A DNA stretch of 64,000 nt from positions 788,320,384 through 788,384,383 of the forward strand of contig OX422207.1 of NCBI GenBank assembly GCA_949130495.1, in the 5' to 3' direction. The notes under the pieces were generated by a model. It was given only the letters and a program-made list of their open reading frames with translations, did no database searches and was not told the origin of the DNA. Positions 11,191 to 22,137 of this stretch are shown in pieces (position 1 is the stretch's first letter; the number at the start of each line of letters is the position of its first letter). The translations under genes and the position numbers were made by a program. This DNA comes from Sambucus nigra. Its lineage: Eukaryota > Streptophyta > Magnoliopsida > Dipsacales > Adoxaceae.

Positions 11191-11379
11191 CTTGTGACAA
11201 TGAGGTGTCATCAGGTGAAGATGTTTTATGGGTTGTAAGAGTTTTATCTGGATGTCCAGTGGGCTTACGATAGGGAATACCTTTAGGTGTGGTGGCTAGG
11301 CCACTCATTCAGTAGAAAGTTTTAGATGCCTAGTCATGTGATCTCGAGTTTTTTTAATATCGTGATCGTATTCATAATG

Positions 11380-11597
11380 GCAAAGTGTTTGACACTCTTA
11401 CCATAAATAAAGACGACTTGGTGCGACACAAGGGTCGGTTGATTGTCCCTATTGTCGACGAACTTTCGGATGAGGTGATGGTAGAGGCCCATCATTCGCG
11501 CTTCAGTATACATCCTATTTCTATAAATATTTATAAAGAAATGTTAGGAATTTCTTGTGGTGTGGCATGAAAAAGGATGTGTCGCACCATGTCGTCG
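11380..11597 (+). pseudogene. Chromovirus integrase, N-terminal piece
   Basis: The zinc-binding N-terminal region reads VEAHHSRFSIHPISINIYKE and then FLWCGMKKDVSHHVV, cut off after the second Val. The His pair is present; the Cys pair lies beyond the insertion, at 14206 onward. It is a clean separation of one domain by the foreign block. Confidence 0.75.
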
Positions 11598-11684
11598 TTG
11601 TTGAAGCCAAGTTAATACCCCACTTGATAACTTGCTTTATGATAACTTGCTTTTTGTGTGTCGTCGCTGTTGAAGCCAAGTTAA
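11591..11684. repeat. 25-bp direct repeat at the insertion edge
   Basis: GTCGTCG, then TTGAAGCCAAGTTAA, occurs at 11591-11615 and again at 11660-11684. Between the copies, GATAACTTGCTTT occurs twice in tandem. Confidence 0.8.
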
Positions 11685-14199
11685 TCAAAACCTTAAAATA
11701 CCTACAACATATAACAATCTCAAGTGTAGAGGTAAGTAAGGGTATCAATCCAATTCAAGGGAGTGAAGTGAGGGGAAACAATTGTAATTTAATTTTTATT
11801 TTCTTTTTGGGCTTTTTACTTTTTCTATTTTTTTTTATCTTTTTCAAATATTAAAACAATTTTAGTGAGATGAGGATTTAAACTAAACTAAACTATATGG
11901 AAGATCATATTACAACTAAAAATTGAACTAAAATGAAAAATAAACTCTAACACAAAAATATGAGGTAAATGAGGTAAATAAATGTGAGAACAGTCAAGGA
12001 GTGGGATTACACCGCAAATTTTAGCTATTCTAACTAATTAATTTAATTAAATGAATTCTCCCAACTTAATATCAAACTTACAAATCAACTCTCACTGCAA
12101 ATGTAATTCTAATAGTAACCTTTTAGAATATTAAATTTAACACCCCACAACTCTAGAAAAATAGATCTGCACTCCTTTTAATTAATCACCCGCTAGGATC
12201 GATCAATTAAAATTTATGTAAATCTTAGAAAATAAAAATAGAGTTGAAATTCAAGTAATAATAACCCACTTAAGAAATCCCTATCTCTAGTTCGAATCTA
12301 AAATGGGTATTATAACTTGGAATTTCGATTTTCTCTCGAAAATCATTTACCCTCTCTCGAGGCGTTAATTTAAGGGTGAGGGGTCAAAATTAACATTTGA
12401 AGGGAATTTTCAAGTAATCAAACTAATTAAATTAAAATAACATCAAATAAGGGTTTCCCCCCACCCCTTAAAAGGGGATTTAGCCTAACATGGTATGAGA
12501 TTTGACAAATTAATAATCAAAGGCATAAAATAAATGAGAAGAGAAGAGAACAATCAAACTCAATCTCTTGAAGTGAAATTGAACTCTTATTTCCTTGAAA
12601 TCAAGCACTATCTATCCAATTGAGCATCCAACAATCTTCAATTCAATATAATACTCAATTGAATTACTCACAATTTATCACTCAATAATCTCTAAAAATA
12701 AAAATAAAAAATATGTACAAAAATAATTTTCTAATTTATTTTCTAATCTAACCTATCTCTCTCTAAAATTCTCTCTACCAATTCCTATTCTAAAACTCTC
12801 TTCAAATTGAGTCTTCCATTCTTTAAGTAGTAGGTATGGAGCATGGGGGTAAAAATGGGAGGATAAAGGTGGAAGAGGCTGTATAAGGTGTGAGTGAGGG
12901 TTAATTAGGGAATTATGCACACATGTTCATGGGTAAGAGGTGAGGGCATGTGGGAAGTGTGGTGGTGATGATAAAATCAGATTTGGTTTGAGGGGTATTT
13001 ATGGAATTGGGGGCTAAATGAATATGTGGGGATAGTAAGGTAATTGGGATTAACTTGGAGGGTTTTTATGCAGGTTGAAAATTGTGGCTTAAAAAGGAGA
13101 AATGGGTTTGGTTTGGGGAAGGTCACAAGTTGGTGGATTTATGATATGGGTCAACTTTCAGGTTTTGGGTGGCCAGACATGGCAGGGTCAGGGTTGGGTT
13201 GCTGTTCGGGTTGGAGGTTTTCGGGTTTGGGTGGATGGAAGTAGCTGGTAGGTTGGGATGAAGGTAGGAGCGGGTCGTCGGTGCGTTAAGGTGCAGGAGG
13301 GTTGGAGGGATTGGGCTGCAGGGCGCCGGGGTTTGGGTCGGTTTTGGAGGTGGGGGCTGTCAGATTTGGGTGACTGGCCGGTGGCAGGTGTAAGAGAGAG
13401 ACACAGATGGGTGTGTGTATGGTTGTTAATGGGGGGGCGGGGAGAGAGATAGTGTTAGTGTGAGGTTGAAGATGGGAAGGGAAATGGTTAGGTGTGGTGA
13501 GGGTGTATGTGAGTAGAATGAGGGTGTGGGTGAGATTGGGTGTATGTGTGTGTATATGGTTTAAAGGTGTGAGGGGTTGTGTGTGTGTTTAACTTATGAC
13601 CCTAAAACTAAAAAAGCAAAATAAAAATTCAACTAAACTAAAAATAAAAATAAAAAAATAAAAATTAAGTAAAATAAAAATGACACAACATGACACACTA
13701 AAAAAATTCTAAAAATAAGTAAACATAACTAAAATAAAAACTATAAAAATAAAAACTAATAAAATAAAATAAAATAAAAAATGAAATAATACTAAACTAA
13801 CTAAAAATAAGAAAATAAAAGAAAATATAAAAACTAATACACGATGCGCTAAAATTATTAAAATCCTAAAAATATGTACATGACTCAATAAAATAAACTA
13901 ATAAAATAAATCCTAAAAATAAAATGACACAAATAAAATAAAATGGGATAACCTAAACACACACGGTTCGGGACATGTTTAGGTAGGTTTAGGGTAGGCT
14001 AGGATACGGGACAAGGTTAATTAGCTCCATATTGCGCACAATTGCCTTGAAATACGCATTTGAACACTGCAACGTACATTCGACCTACAAAATAGACAAT
14101 AAAGAGCATAAGACCCAAATTGCCGAGAATTAGCAACTAAAATACGTCTATTTGAGGTATAAAATGTATAGTTTTGGGTGATTATCAGCGACGTATATA
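11598..14199. mobile_element. Unidentified 2.6-kb insertion in the integrase
   Basis: Removing this block rejoins the integrase reading frame between HHVV and the zinc-finger Cys. No coding domain is seen. It has four composition zones: a 25-bp direct repeat at its left end (11591 and 11660), an AT-rich zone to about 12830, a G/T-rich zone to 13600 and an A-rich zone to 13960. I found no convincing terminal repeats or target duplication. It could be a worn LTR or a non-autonomous element. Confidence 0.6.
12830..13600. other. Strongly strand-biased G/T-rich tract
   Basis: The plus strand is rich in G and T and almost free of C over 770 bp, with runs such as GGGGGGGCGGGGAGAG near 13431. The flanking 360 bp to the right are nearly pure A with short interruptions (AAAATAAAA units). 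Short open frames here follow from composition and do not look like genes. Confidence 0.75.
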
Positions 14200-15135
14200 G
14201 ACAGGTGTTATACTTCTCAGCAGGTAAAGGCTGAGCATAAGAAGCCAGTAGGGCTATTGCAACCACTACCCCTGGAAGAATGGAAGTGGGATCATATAAT
14301 GATGGATTTTATCACAGCCTTACCATGACCTAAACGTGGCCATGGTGTAGTGTGGGTTATAGTGGATCGACTCACGAAGTCCGCACACTTCTTATCGATC
14401 AAGGTCACGGATAGCGTGGCTAAACTGGTGATGTTGTACGTTCGAGAGATATTCAGACTTCATGGTATTCCACTCTCGATTGTTTCGAACAAGGATCCAC
14501 GATTTGTATCTTTATTTTGGAAGAAGTTTCAATAGTAGTTAGGTAACGAACTGAATATGAGTACGGCATATCACCCTGAAATAGATGAACAGTCAGAACG
14601 AACCATCCAGATTATAGAGGATATGTTGAGACCTTTTGCACTCGACATTGAGTCAGAACGAACCATCTAGATTATGGAGTATATGTTGATACCTTTTGCA
14701 CTCGAATTGTCCTGCAATAACAGTTATCAGGCGAGAATTGATATGGCTCCCCATGAGGCCCTTTATGGGAGGCCATGTTGTTTACCATTTTATTGGGATG
14801 AGGTGTGGGAAAAACATCTCACCAATTCATAATTGATCCATGAAATGACATAAAAGGTTCATATAATTTGATAGAGAATCATGACGGCACAAGGTCAGCG
14901 AAATAATTACATCGATAATTATCGGATTCCCTTGGAGTTCACAATGGGTGACCATGTGATGTTGAAAGTAAGGGCACAGATTGGGAGTCAACAATTCGGG
15001 CAGAAAGGAAAGTAGGCCCCACGGTATATATGTAACTTCGAGATCCTAGAAAAAATTGGGGATGTTTCGTATCGCTTAGCGCTACCTCCACAGTTGTCCT
15101 AAGTTCATAATGTGTTCCATGTATCTATGTTGAAG
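14200..15135 (+). pseudogene. Chromovirus integrase, catalytic and C-terminal piece
   Basis: Resumes with [20 protein letters not shown] (14206 on), [28 protein letters not shown] (about 14350-14395), FRLHGIPLSIVSNKDPRFVS (about 14450-14510) and QSERTIQ with the catalytic Glu. The usual first two Asp positions are visible as MDF and NKD. A 60-bp tandem duplication follows the Glu motif. The C-terminal region shows FTMGDHVMLKV-like and PQLS...VHNVFHVSMLKKYL segments. Stops and frameshifts make it inactive. Confidence 0.8.
14591..14710 (+). repeat. 60-bp in-frame tandem duplication in the integrase
   Basis: Two copies with exactly 60-bp period (14591-14650 and 14651-14710) differ by a few substitutions. 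The unit encodes 20 residues starting at the catalytic motif QSERTIQ, so the motif is doubled. Confidence 0.9.
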
Positions 15136-15199
15136 AAGTATCTTCACAATCCCCGACACGTCATCGATTAGAGCCTCATCAAGTTAGAGGAATATCTAA

Positions 15200-15366
15200 C
15201 ATTTTCCACGCAACCTATATTCATTTTGGACCGTAAGGACAGGGTCCTACGCAATAAGGTCATTCCCTTAGTGAAGGTTGTTTAGGAGTTTTAGGGTGTA
15301 GAAGGTGAAACTTGGGAATGCGAGTCAGAGATGAAGGAGAAGCACCCAGAACTCTTTCCCTAGTCG
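15200..15366 (+). pseudogene. Chromodomain at the end of pol (broken)
   Basis: Reads QPIFILDRKDRVLRNKVIPL, then VKVV, stop, EF, stop, GVEGETWECE and KEKHPELFP. This is the pattern of a plant chromovirus chromodomain, which is thought to guide integration to chromatin. Two stops interrupt it. Confidence 0.75.
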
Positions 15367-15396
15367 GTTGTTCTTATTTCGGGGACAAAATCTCCT

Positions 15397-15408
15397 AAGG
15401 GGGGATAA
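15397..15408 (+). promoter_or_regulatory. Chromovirus polypurine tract
   Basis: AAGGGGGGATAA lies directly before the TG of the 3' LTR and downstream of the pol stop. Confidence 0.75.
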
Positions 15409-15748
15409 TGTAATACTCATGCCCGAGATTTTATTTATTATCTCATCTAAATTTGTATTTATACAAAACCCTTGGGATATAGATCAACATATTTTATGGA
15501 TTATTGTTGGTAATTAAATATTCTTGTGGCCCTTGTGGAGTTTATTAATTATTAATTGGGAGAATTTGGAATTTAAAAGAATTCTTAGGTTCAAACTAAA
15601 ATGGGAGTCGTACGAACGATATCCCCATCTCGTTTGAACGAAGATCCTTTTGATTCGAATGAGAAGTCCATCTCGTTTGAAACACGCCTCTAATGATGAT
15701 CGAATAAACCTCCACTGCTTAAGATTTTTATCCTCATTAGTATATGGT
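15409..15748 (+). repeat. Chromovirus 3' LTR, first part
   Basis: Begins TGTAATACTCATGCCCGAG directly after the polypurine tract. It carries four TTCGAACGA-type motifs at about 15608-15690 (for example CGTACGAACGAT, CTCGTTTGAACGA). It is cut by LARD1 at 15749. Confidence 0.7.
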
Positions 15749-16183
15749 TATAATACCCAACACTTTTAGGGAAAATTAAATTTCATAAGTGGGCGTAATT
15801 TGGAGATTAAGAGAAATTCTATGAATAGTAATTTTGGGATTTATGAACATTTGATTATTACCGGTGTGTGTTTCATTTACTTTTGAGACTAATTAAATGA
15901 GTTGGATTATTTTAAGTACATGTCGCAGTCGGGTAAAGCGACAAAGGATAATATTTTAATTGGAAAACCCGTATTGAGAAGTGTTGGGTTTAATTAAGGA
16001 GTTGTATTTAAGTGACTCAGATGGATATTTCAACCACGCGGTTGGTTTCGGAATGACGGAGATAGTCAAAATAGAGTATCCGAGAGTAGTGTTTGGATTT
16101 CGAGAATTTTGGGACCAATAGGGACTCATAATTGAGTAAACGAGTCATTTTTGGGTTTAATAGGAATAAACCCTCTTTTCTTG

Positions 16184-16192
16184 CCCTATAAG
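16184..16192 (+). promoter_or_regulatory. TATA box of LARD1 5' LTR
   Basis: CCCTATAAG followed by a purine-rich leader (GAGAGAGTGGGAGAAAAG). The same arrangement recurs in the 3' LTR near 22921. Confidence 0.5.
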
Positions 16193-17424
16193 ACACGAGA
16201 GAGTGGGAGAAAAGAAGAGGGGAATAAAGGAAGAGGGAAAAGAGAGAAGAAAAGAGGATTTCTGGCCAAACTCTGCGGAATTCGACTCGAGGTCGTTGGA
16301 TTTTATCCACGAGGCAAGTGTTTACTTGTTTTATACTTTTGAATGCATATCTCATACAATAATTGGTGTGAAAAACCACAAAGATTTTTTAGATGGGTTT
16401 TTGTGAATTGAAATGGGTTTTTCGAAAGTTTGACGATTAAACCCCGGATAATATTCGATTCGAGGGACTTAGAAATTTATTGAAATTAATTGTTGATTCT
16501 TGGTTCTAGGATGATTAGAACCAATTTCCCTTCAATAAAATTAGTTGGTTGTGGTTAAATAAGGTTGGGAGAAGGATTAAAAAGCTTGAGGGTATTTTAA
16601 TGGCCGAAACAGAGTCTCGGAGAAGAAGACCCCCTGATCGATCAAACCTTCAGAAAATTTGACAATTTTATCTTATTTTATTTAAATGGGATAAATTCCA
16701 AATTTAATTATTACTAGCTTATTTAATTGAGGAAATAAATATTCATTTAGGGAATTAACATCTATCCATTTGAGTAATTTATGGGGGGCTAGGAGGGTGC
16801 TATAATCGTATGGCACTAAAGGTATATTTTCGAGGAAAATGAATAAATTGAGGAATTAGATATTTGGGGTTCCCAAAAATAGAGAGGGGACCTATAAATT
16901 ATTCTTTTAGTGAAATGTAGACCTTGGGTTTGTGGAAAATGGAATCCACGACTTATCTAATTTAAGGGTATTTGGGGACGAATATTTCTTGGGATAGTTT
17001 CGGTGGGCGATTAGGCATATATAATTGTGAGTGTAAAAAATGTAACTATATGCCGATTGTGGTTGAGTAAATCCTATAAGGCGACTAGAATGAATTGGGG
17101 ATATAGTCTTAGGATGATTGAGCGGTTATTCGATACCTCTATTGAAGATTGTTAGTATAGGTAATACGATACCTATGAAACTCAAATAAGTTGAGAATAT
17201 ACTTATTTACTTAGTATGAATTGGTATACTTGGAGAAAATATATAAATCTCTAAGCGTGAGTATGGTGCGAGTCATATTTCAAGTGAGATAATACTTATC
17301 GATTTAGTGTTTTAAGTTTGCGAATACTAATATACTATTATGAATGGGAACATTCGGGGTTATTGACTACAGCTATATGTGAGATTGAATATTATAGCTA
17401 CGTATATATATTGGAAGGGTGATG

Positions 17425-17428
<4 letters not shown>

Positions 17429-17455
<27 letters not shown>
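17429..17455. repeat. (AT)n microsatellite, LTR site 1
   Basis: Short AT run between the blocks GGTGATGTATA and GTAAATATGGG of the LARD1 5' LTR. The other three complete LARD LTRs have a dinucleotide run at the corresponding place. Confidence 0.9.
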
Positions 17456-18081
17456 GTAAATATGGGATGTTATTCATAAATATATATATCTGTGTGTGAA
17501 TAATATATTTATGTGAACCATACCCCCTCTAATGCTATCATATAAAGTTACGTGATGTGGGTGAGGCCCCTGGCTTGAGGAGCAGGGAGCGTATAGTCCC
17601 CAGGTCATAGCGTCCATTTTATATTATGTGATTTTTTATTAGGAGTGAGACGTGGTGGGTATGTTTCATCTCATTTTCGGGCAGAAAATATGACCGCTTC
17701 CCATACGTTGTGATTTGGTTTTTACGAAATCGGTGTGAGAGTCCAACCGCTGGTACCCAAGATGGTATGTGAGTGATTCCCTGGAAGATGATAGCATTGA
17801 GAGACTTCATCCTTGAGTTATAGCCCGTTGGGATGGTTATTAGACTTGTGTGTATAGTATATTACCTGTTTATGAGGTCAAGGTTTCATATATCTTTATC
17901 TAGAGTAAAGAGATAAATCAATAAAGATTTATTCTCATTCCGGGAGATTTCATCCACACTTAAACTTGTATATTAAAGTGAGTATTATATGTATATATTT
18001 ATAAGAGTATATATATACGTTATGTATTGAGGGACTAATGGATCTAGACGATCGACATTGCCAGATTGTAATGTATCGGGG

Positions 18082-18127
18082 GGGTTCCTTGTTTGGATTT
18101 CACTTCGCAAGACACCCCACGCACGAA
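18082..18127 (+). repeat. Conserved ~45-bp LARD motif (5' LTR copy)
   Basis: Core CCTTGTTTGGATTTC, then a CTTCGC stretch and GACACCCCACGCACGAAC. Eight copies occur in the two LARDs. Confidence 0.8.
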
Positions 18128-18413
18128 CGTATCGCAGTGTTGGGACTAGGGATAAGTTTATCCCTTAGTACTCGGGTTAATGAGGATTTTTAAAATAGGT
18201 GGAACAAGTTGAGTTAGGCAGGGTAGCTTAACTAGGTTGTCTTAAGGGATGCGATAGATGTGCACTATTATAAGAGGGGTCAGGGGTATCTCATGGGAGT
18301 GCGATACCAATTTAAATATGAGAGAAATCATATTTTAAAAATAAAGTATTTATGCACTTGCAAAATATTTTCACAACTGGGGCTCTGACCTGTTTATCTA
18401 TTTTTCCTGTCTT

Positions 18414-18417
<4 letters not shown>

Positions 18418-18450
<33 letters not shown>
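18418..18450. repeat. (AT)n microsatellite, LTR site 2
   Basis: AT run just before GGTGTCTAGACACAGGAACG of the LARD1 5' LTR; the same site is repetitive in all four LARD LTRs. Confidence 0.9.
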
Positions 18451-18453
<3 letters not shown>

Positions 18454-18902
18454 TGTCTAGACACAGGAACGCCTGGATGACGATTCCTTCGAGTCAGACG
18501 TCTGCTGCAGCAGTTGTGGATGCATGCAGGTTTACTGTAGACGCTTCCATCCTTGTAATCTAGATAGGCGGTATTGTAAAAACATTCGGGCTAATAACCT
18601 AACTGCATTTATTTATTCTTTTACCGCCTTTTAATGGGGCATTCGATTGGGTTGTATTATTGTTAAACTGAGTGTTCGATTATTTATTTCATTTTCAGTC
18701 TTATATATAAACTGTGTGAATGCTTTATTTGAATGGTTTGTTTAAAAAGATTAGTTAAAAAAAAATTTGACGCCAGCCTAATAGGTTATTAGTAATTAAA
18801 TTGGTTTTCGACAGTGATGCTAAGAATGAACCATAAGAGACTCCTGTTTTAATTTAGTACAGGATTGATCGCCCGATATTTTATTAGGTAGGGTGTCACA
18901 GA

Positions 18903-18914
18903 TAATATCAGAGC
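18903..18914 (+). promoter_or_regulatory. Primer-binding site of LARD1 (iMet tRNA)
   Basis: TAATATCAGAGC starts 2 nt after the LTR end. It differs at two bases from the initiator-Met consensus TGGTATCAGAGC, which is intact in LARD2. Confidence 0.75.
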
Positions 18915-20645
18915 ATCAGGTTCTAGTGTCCTTAGGAATCTGTGAGGACATACTACACTTTCAGAATTGCTCTCGATTTGATATAGAGCCTTAGGATTAG
19001 GATTGTTGATTCCTCTTGTGAGATTTCGCTCTCCTGCCATTTCATAAGATTATAGTAATGTTTTGCATGCTCATTCGAGACTCGTGTACTGATCGATGAA
19101 GGACGGCCACATAATGCTATTACAAGGGTAGCAGAAACGGTTATTTAAGTCAAAGACTAGGACCGTAGCAAAGGTTAATCTCCTTGTGGTATTATCAAGG
19201 ACTATTGCAATGACGACTAGAGTATAGTAGTTATGAGTATCCAAGTACCGTTGTGGTAGGAAGTGGTGCTAAACTTGAATTACCCAGTCAAGTAAATGGG
19301 GAAAAAGGTTCGAAAGGTCTTCGATAAGGACCATACGTTGAAGTTAAGTTATACGGAGTCAGTGTAACGTGATTCAGTGGATGTAGAAGACTCAGAAGCT
19401 TTGGCCTAGAGCAGGGTATGGAAATACCCATATGTGAAAATTTGAGGAAAATTTTTCACTCGTGGGAGCAATATTGAAATGGTGGGAATGGTGGTCACCA
19501 TGTTCGGGGGAGCAGGATGTCTTGCTCACAGAGGGATCTTACGGATGGATTTAACCATTAGTTCCTTTGATTTATCGGAAATGAATCTAATGTAGTTCCT
19601 AAACTATTCACATGAGGATCGATCAGAGGCCGGAAGTGAATAAAGAGTGATAGGTATAAGTGAACTTTGTGCCGAATTGAGAAGGTACAATGAAGGGAGA
19701 GTCCTTCAGAGGAATGACAGGCTCATTAGTAAGTGTTGCTAACACTATAGAGAAATTATGTTCATGAAACCCCGTCGGTGGGCATCCACCTGGGGAATTC
19801 ATTAAAATAGGGTTGTTGAAGTCGGTAGTGGAGTTTCCTTTTAATGAAGAAGTTAAAGGGATTAAGAAGGTGATTGTCAGGATCGAGGCTATAGAGTCCG
19901 GGATACTAATAACCTTAACCTGGTCATGGTGGCCAGAGATGGGGAAAGTTACAATGTAGAATGTAGATCCATGCGCTTTGACCTTGCCCGTTAGGAGTGA
20001 AAGGACAAGAATAGGGTGCCAACGTGGGGCATCGATTAAAGTAGTTTTGTTTCGGTTAGGGCAAGTATATCATGTCTGGAAACCATTCGGAGTAGCTAGG
20101 GAGATTGGCGAAGTTGTTATTATGAGTTTCACCTCAGATAAAGGAGGTATATCCTGTGTGATAAGATTGAGTCACAATATTTTATTAGCCCTATATTCGT
20201 GTGTGATTCGAGTTTACTACTAGTATCGATAACATTATATAGTGTATATTTATGTATTTTTTCGCGATAGCAAGGATCTGTTTTCTTTCATTCGCTGAAC
20301 AAGTTTTTATTGTGATATCTCGCTTGGATACATGTTGAGCTCGCCTTTAATATATGTTTAGATGGAACCTAAATGAGTAGATGCTTCATTCTCTCAATTT
20401 TAGTGTGTGGTGACCTTATATGTATGATTTAAGGCATGTCGGATTTCTTGTTAAGCTATGAGTTTAAGCTCATGGTTGTTTGCGTAAAATATTTAGTGTT
20501 AGTACAAATTCCTTGTGGTATGGCTCCTGGGAGGAAATAGGAGTTTAGACCACCTTTTGTTGAAATAGGGGATAGGGTTATTAAGTTACATGTTTGAAGC
20601 TAACGGACCTCCACAACCGACAAAGTTAAGCAGTAGTGTATAGGA

Positions 20646-20692
20646 GGGGTTCCTTGTTTGGATTTCGCTTACGAGACGCTCCACGCATGAAC
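20646..20692 (+). repeat. Conserved ~45-bp LARD motif (internal copy a)
   Basis: GGGTTCCTTGTTTGGATTTC, then CGCTTACGAGACG and CCACGCATGAAC. Upstream reads CGACAAAGTTAAGCAGTAGT. Confidence 0.8.
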
Positions 20693-21121
20693 CTTAACGA
20701 CGTCGAGAGTAGAGAGAGGTTATGGAATGCAAGAAAGTTAGTTTTTATGATAAGTTACCTAGTGTGGAGAAATCTCTATGGACTGAGAGCAGTGTAAAGA
20801 TTACATGATTATGGAACTAGAAGTGCTAAGTAAAAGCACTGAAATGGTTTTCTCATCGCAAGTATGTGGGTGAGGCAAGGTAAAGGAATTTGATTCAAGT
20901 CTCGTAGCCAGGCCCTCATAAAAGTCAAATTTTAGAGGTAATGTCTTTTGGGTAGGATGTTCATAACACTTTCGCAGAGAGTAGGCGCCCTGACTTTCCA
21001 TTTCGCCAAGAGGGAAGGACATAAAGAGAGAAGCGTGTTAGTACGATTTTGAGATAGGATTTTAGAACATTCCTTTAGTGTGCCTTAGACCATTATATCT
21101 CGAGAAAGTAGTGTAACAGTA

Positions 21122-21168
21122 GGGTTCCTTGTCTGGATTTCACTTTGTGAGACGTCTTACGCATGAAA
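21122..21168 (+). repeat. Conserved ~45-bp LARD motif (internal copy b)
   Basis: GGGTTCCTTGTCTGGATTTC, then ACTTTGTGAGACG and TTACGCATGAA; 476 bp after copy a. Confidence 0.8.
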
Positions 21169-22110
21169 CCGAGCAAATGTCAGAAATTGAGAGAGGTCTT
21201 GGGAACTAAGGATATAGTTATGTTACTACTCATTTTACATGTGTTGGAAACACATCAATCGTAGTATTATTATGATATAAGGTCAGAAGGATTAGTGTCA
21301 CCGATATCAGGAGACTATGGTGAGTTAACCACGAGAAGATTCGTGGGTTAACTTTAAGAAGGATTAGACTTTCGGGTATAGGAAGAATTGAATTTTGAAT
21401 TATTCGGGTTAGGAAAACCCAGGTGTTAGTACCAGGCCGATGAAGTGAGGCCCATATTTAGAGAGAATGTTACGTGTGTGACGTTAGCAATAGTTGTGCT
21501 AATGTGCACGGGTATGGACACTTTTGTAAGTCGATTTATTATATACCTCCAGGAATAGAAAGGGGTGTGGTATATAAAACGGAAGATTGTGCCATAAGGA
21601 GGTTATAAGTGAGATTGAAGTTATTGAATGGAACGTCGTAGAAGGCACACGATAATCCAATTGTAGAGGTGCAACAAGAGTTTGCGCACCTAAAGTAAGA
21701 GAAAAGACTAACGGGAGTAGTCAAGCCTTAGTGAAATTTCCTTTTAAGGAAGACCAGTTGTCCTTCTGTAGACAAGCGGATGCTTAGAATGTTAGCAAGA
21801 GTATTGGATTTTCGAGATGTTAGAGCCGTAGTTATAGGCTCGTTCTTTTTATAGGCGGTTATGGAAGCACTAGTTGCGATGCATCATCGTTAGAGTTAAC
21901 CTTACGATTGAGTTATTGCGTTAGCATGTAGAAATTTAGATAAGCTTGTGGTTAAGCTAGTGCGTTAGAGAATATGCCTTGAGATAGGTGGAAAATGGTA
22001 AGGGACTGTTGTGTTAGTACCTTTCGACTTTGGTGTACTAAAACGTAGTGTAATTAGCGATCCTAGATTGGGGGCGCATGTTATATCTGAATTTCAAGGA
22101 TGAAATTCCA

Positions 22111-22126
22111 TTGTAAGAGGGGAGTA
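22111..22126 (+). promoter_or_regulatory. LARD1 polypurine tract
   Basis: TTGTAAGAGGGGAGTA lies directly before TGTAACACCCC of the 3' LTR. LARD2 has the same frame around a greatly expanded G run. Confidence 0.7.
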
Positions 22127-22137
22127 TGTAACACCCC

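Larger units (their letters stand above)
8229..15748 (+). mobile_element. Dead chromovirus (Tekay/Del-like Ty3/gypsy), 5' LTR missing
   Basis: Domains follow in the order gag, protease, RT, RNase H, integrase and chromodomain on the plus strand, then a polypurine tract and the start of a 3' LTR. The C-terminal chromodomain places it among chromoviruses. Gag and domain wording are closest to the Tekay/Del branch as I recall it. The 5' LTR and primer-binding site are absent: the gag start abuts a Tat LTR fragment. Integrase is split by a block at 11598-14199, and the 3' LTR by LARD1. Confidence 0.8.
15749..18900 (+). repeat. LARD1 5' LTR (3152 bp)
   Basis: Starts TATAATACCC where the 3' LTR has TGTAACACCC, two transitions apart, and ends GGTGTCACA. 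A TATA box at 16186 puts the transcription start near 16220, so U3 is about 450 bp and R-U5 is unusually long. It carries two TA microsatellites, a reduced palindrome cassette near 16633 and one copy of the ~45-bp conserved motif at 18082-18127. Confidence 0.8.
18901..22126 (+). other. LARD1 internal region, non-coding
   Basis: No gag, pol or other domain is readable in any frame over 3.2 kb; the longest open frames are under 90 codons and unlike any family. It holds two copies of the ~45-bp motif at 20646-20692 and 21122-21168. LARD2 has an internal region with the same two-copy arrangement. Confidence 0.7.

Noticed and set aside
12830..13600. Gly/Trp-rich small proteins at 13044-13244 and 13258-13452
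   Set aside because: Expected from G/T-rich composition; no similarity to a known family.
11598..14199. A solo LTR with TG...CA ends
   Set aside because: I found no convincing TG/CA termini or 5-bp duplication at the points where the integrase frame rejoins.
16017..16379. 120-codon minus-strand frame in the LARD1 LTR and similar frames at 22754-23035 and 32605-32910
   Set aside because: They recur in related LTRs because the DNA is related, but frame and length change between copies and no domain is seen.
18082..18127. A bona fide 5S rRNA gene or Cassandra-type element
   Set aside because: Only short patches resemble 5S rRNA; the full gene length and box order are not visible, so it is kept only as a hypothesis.
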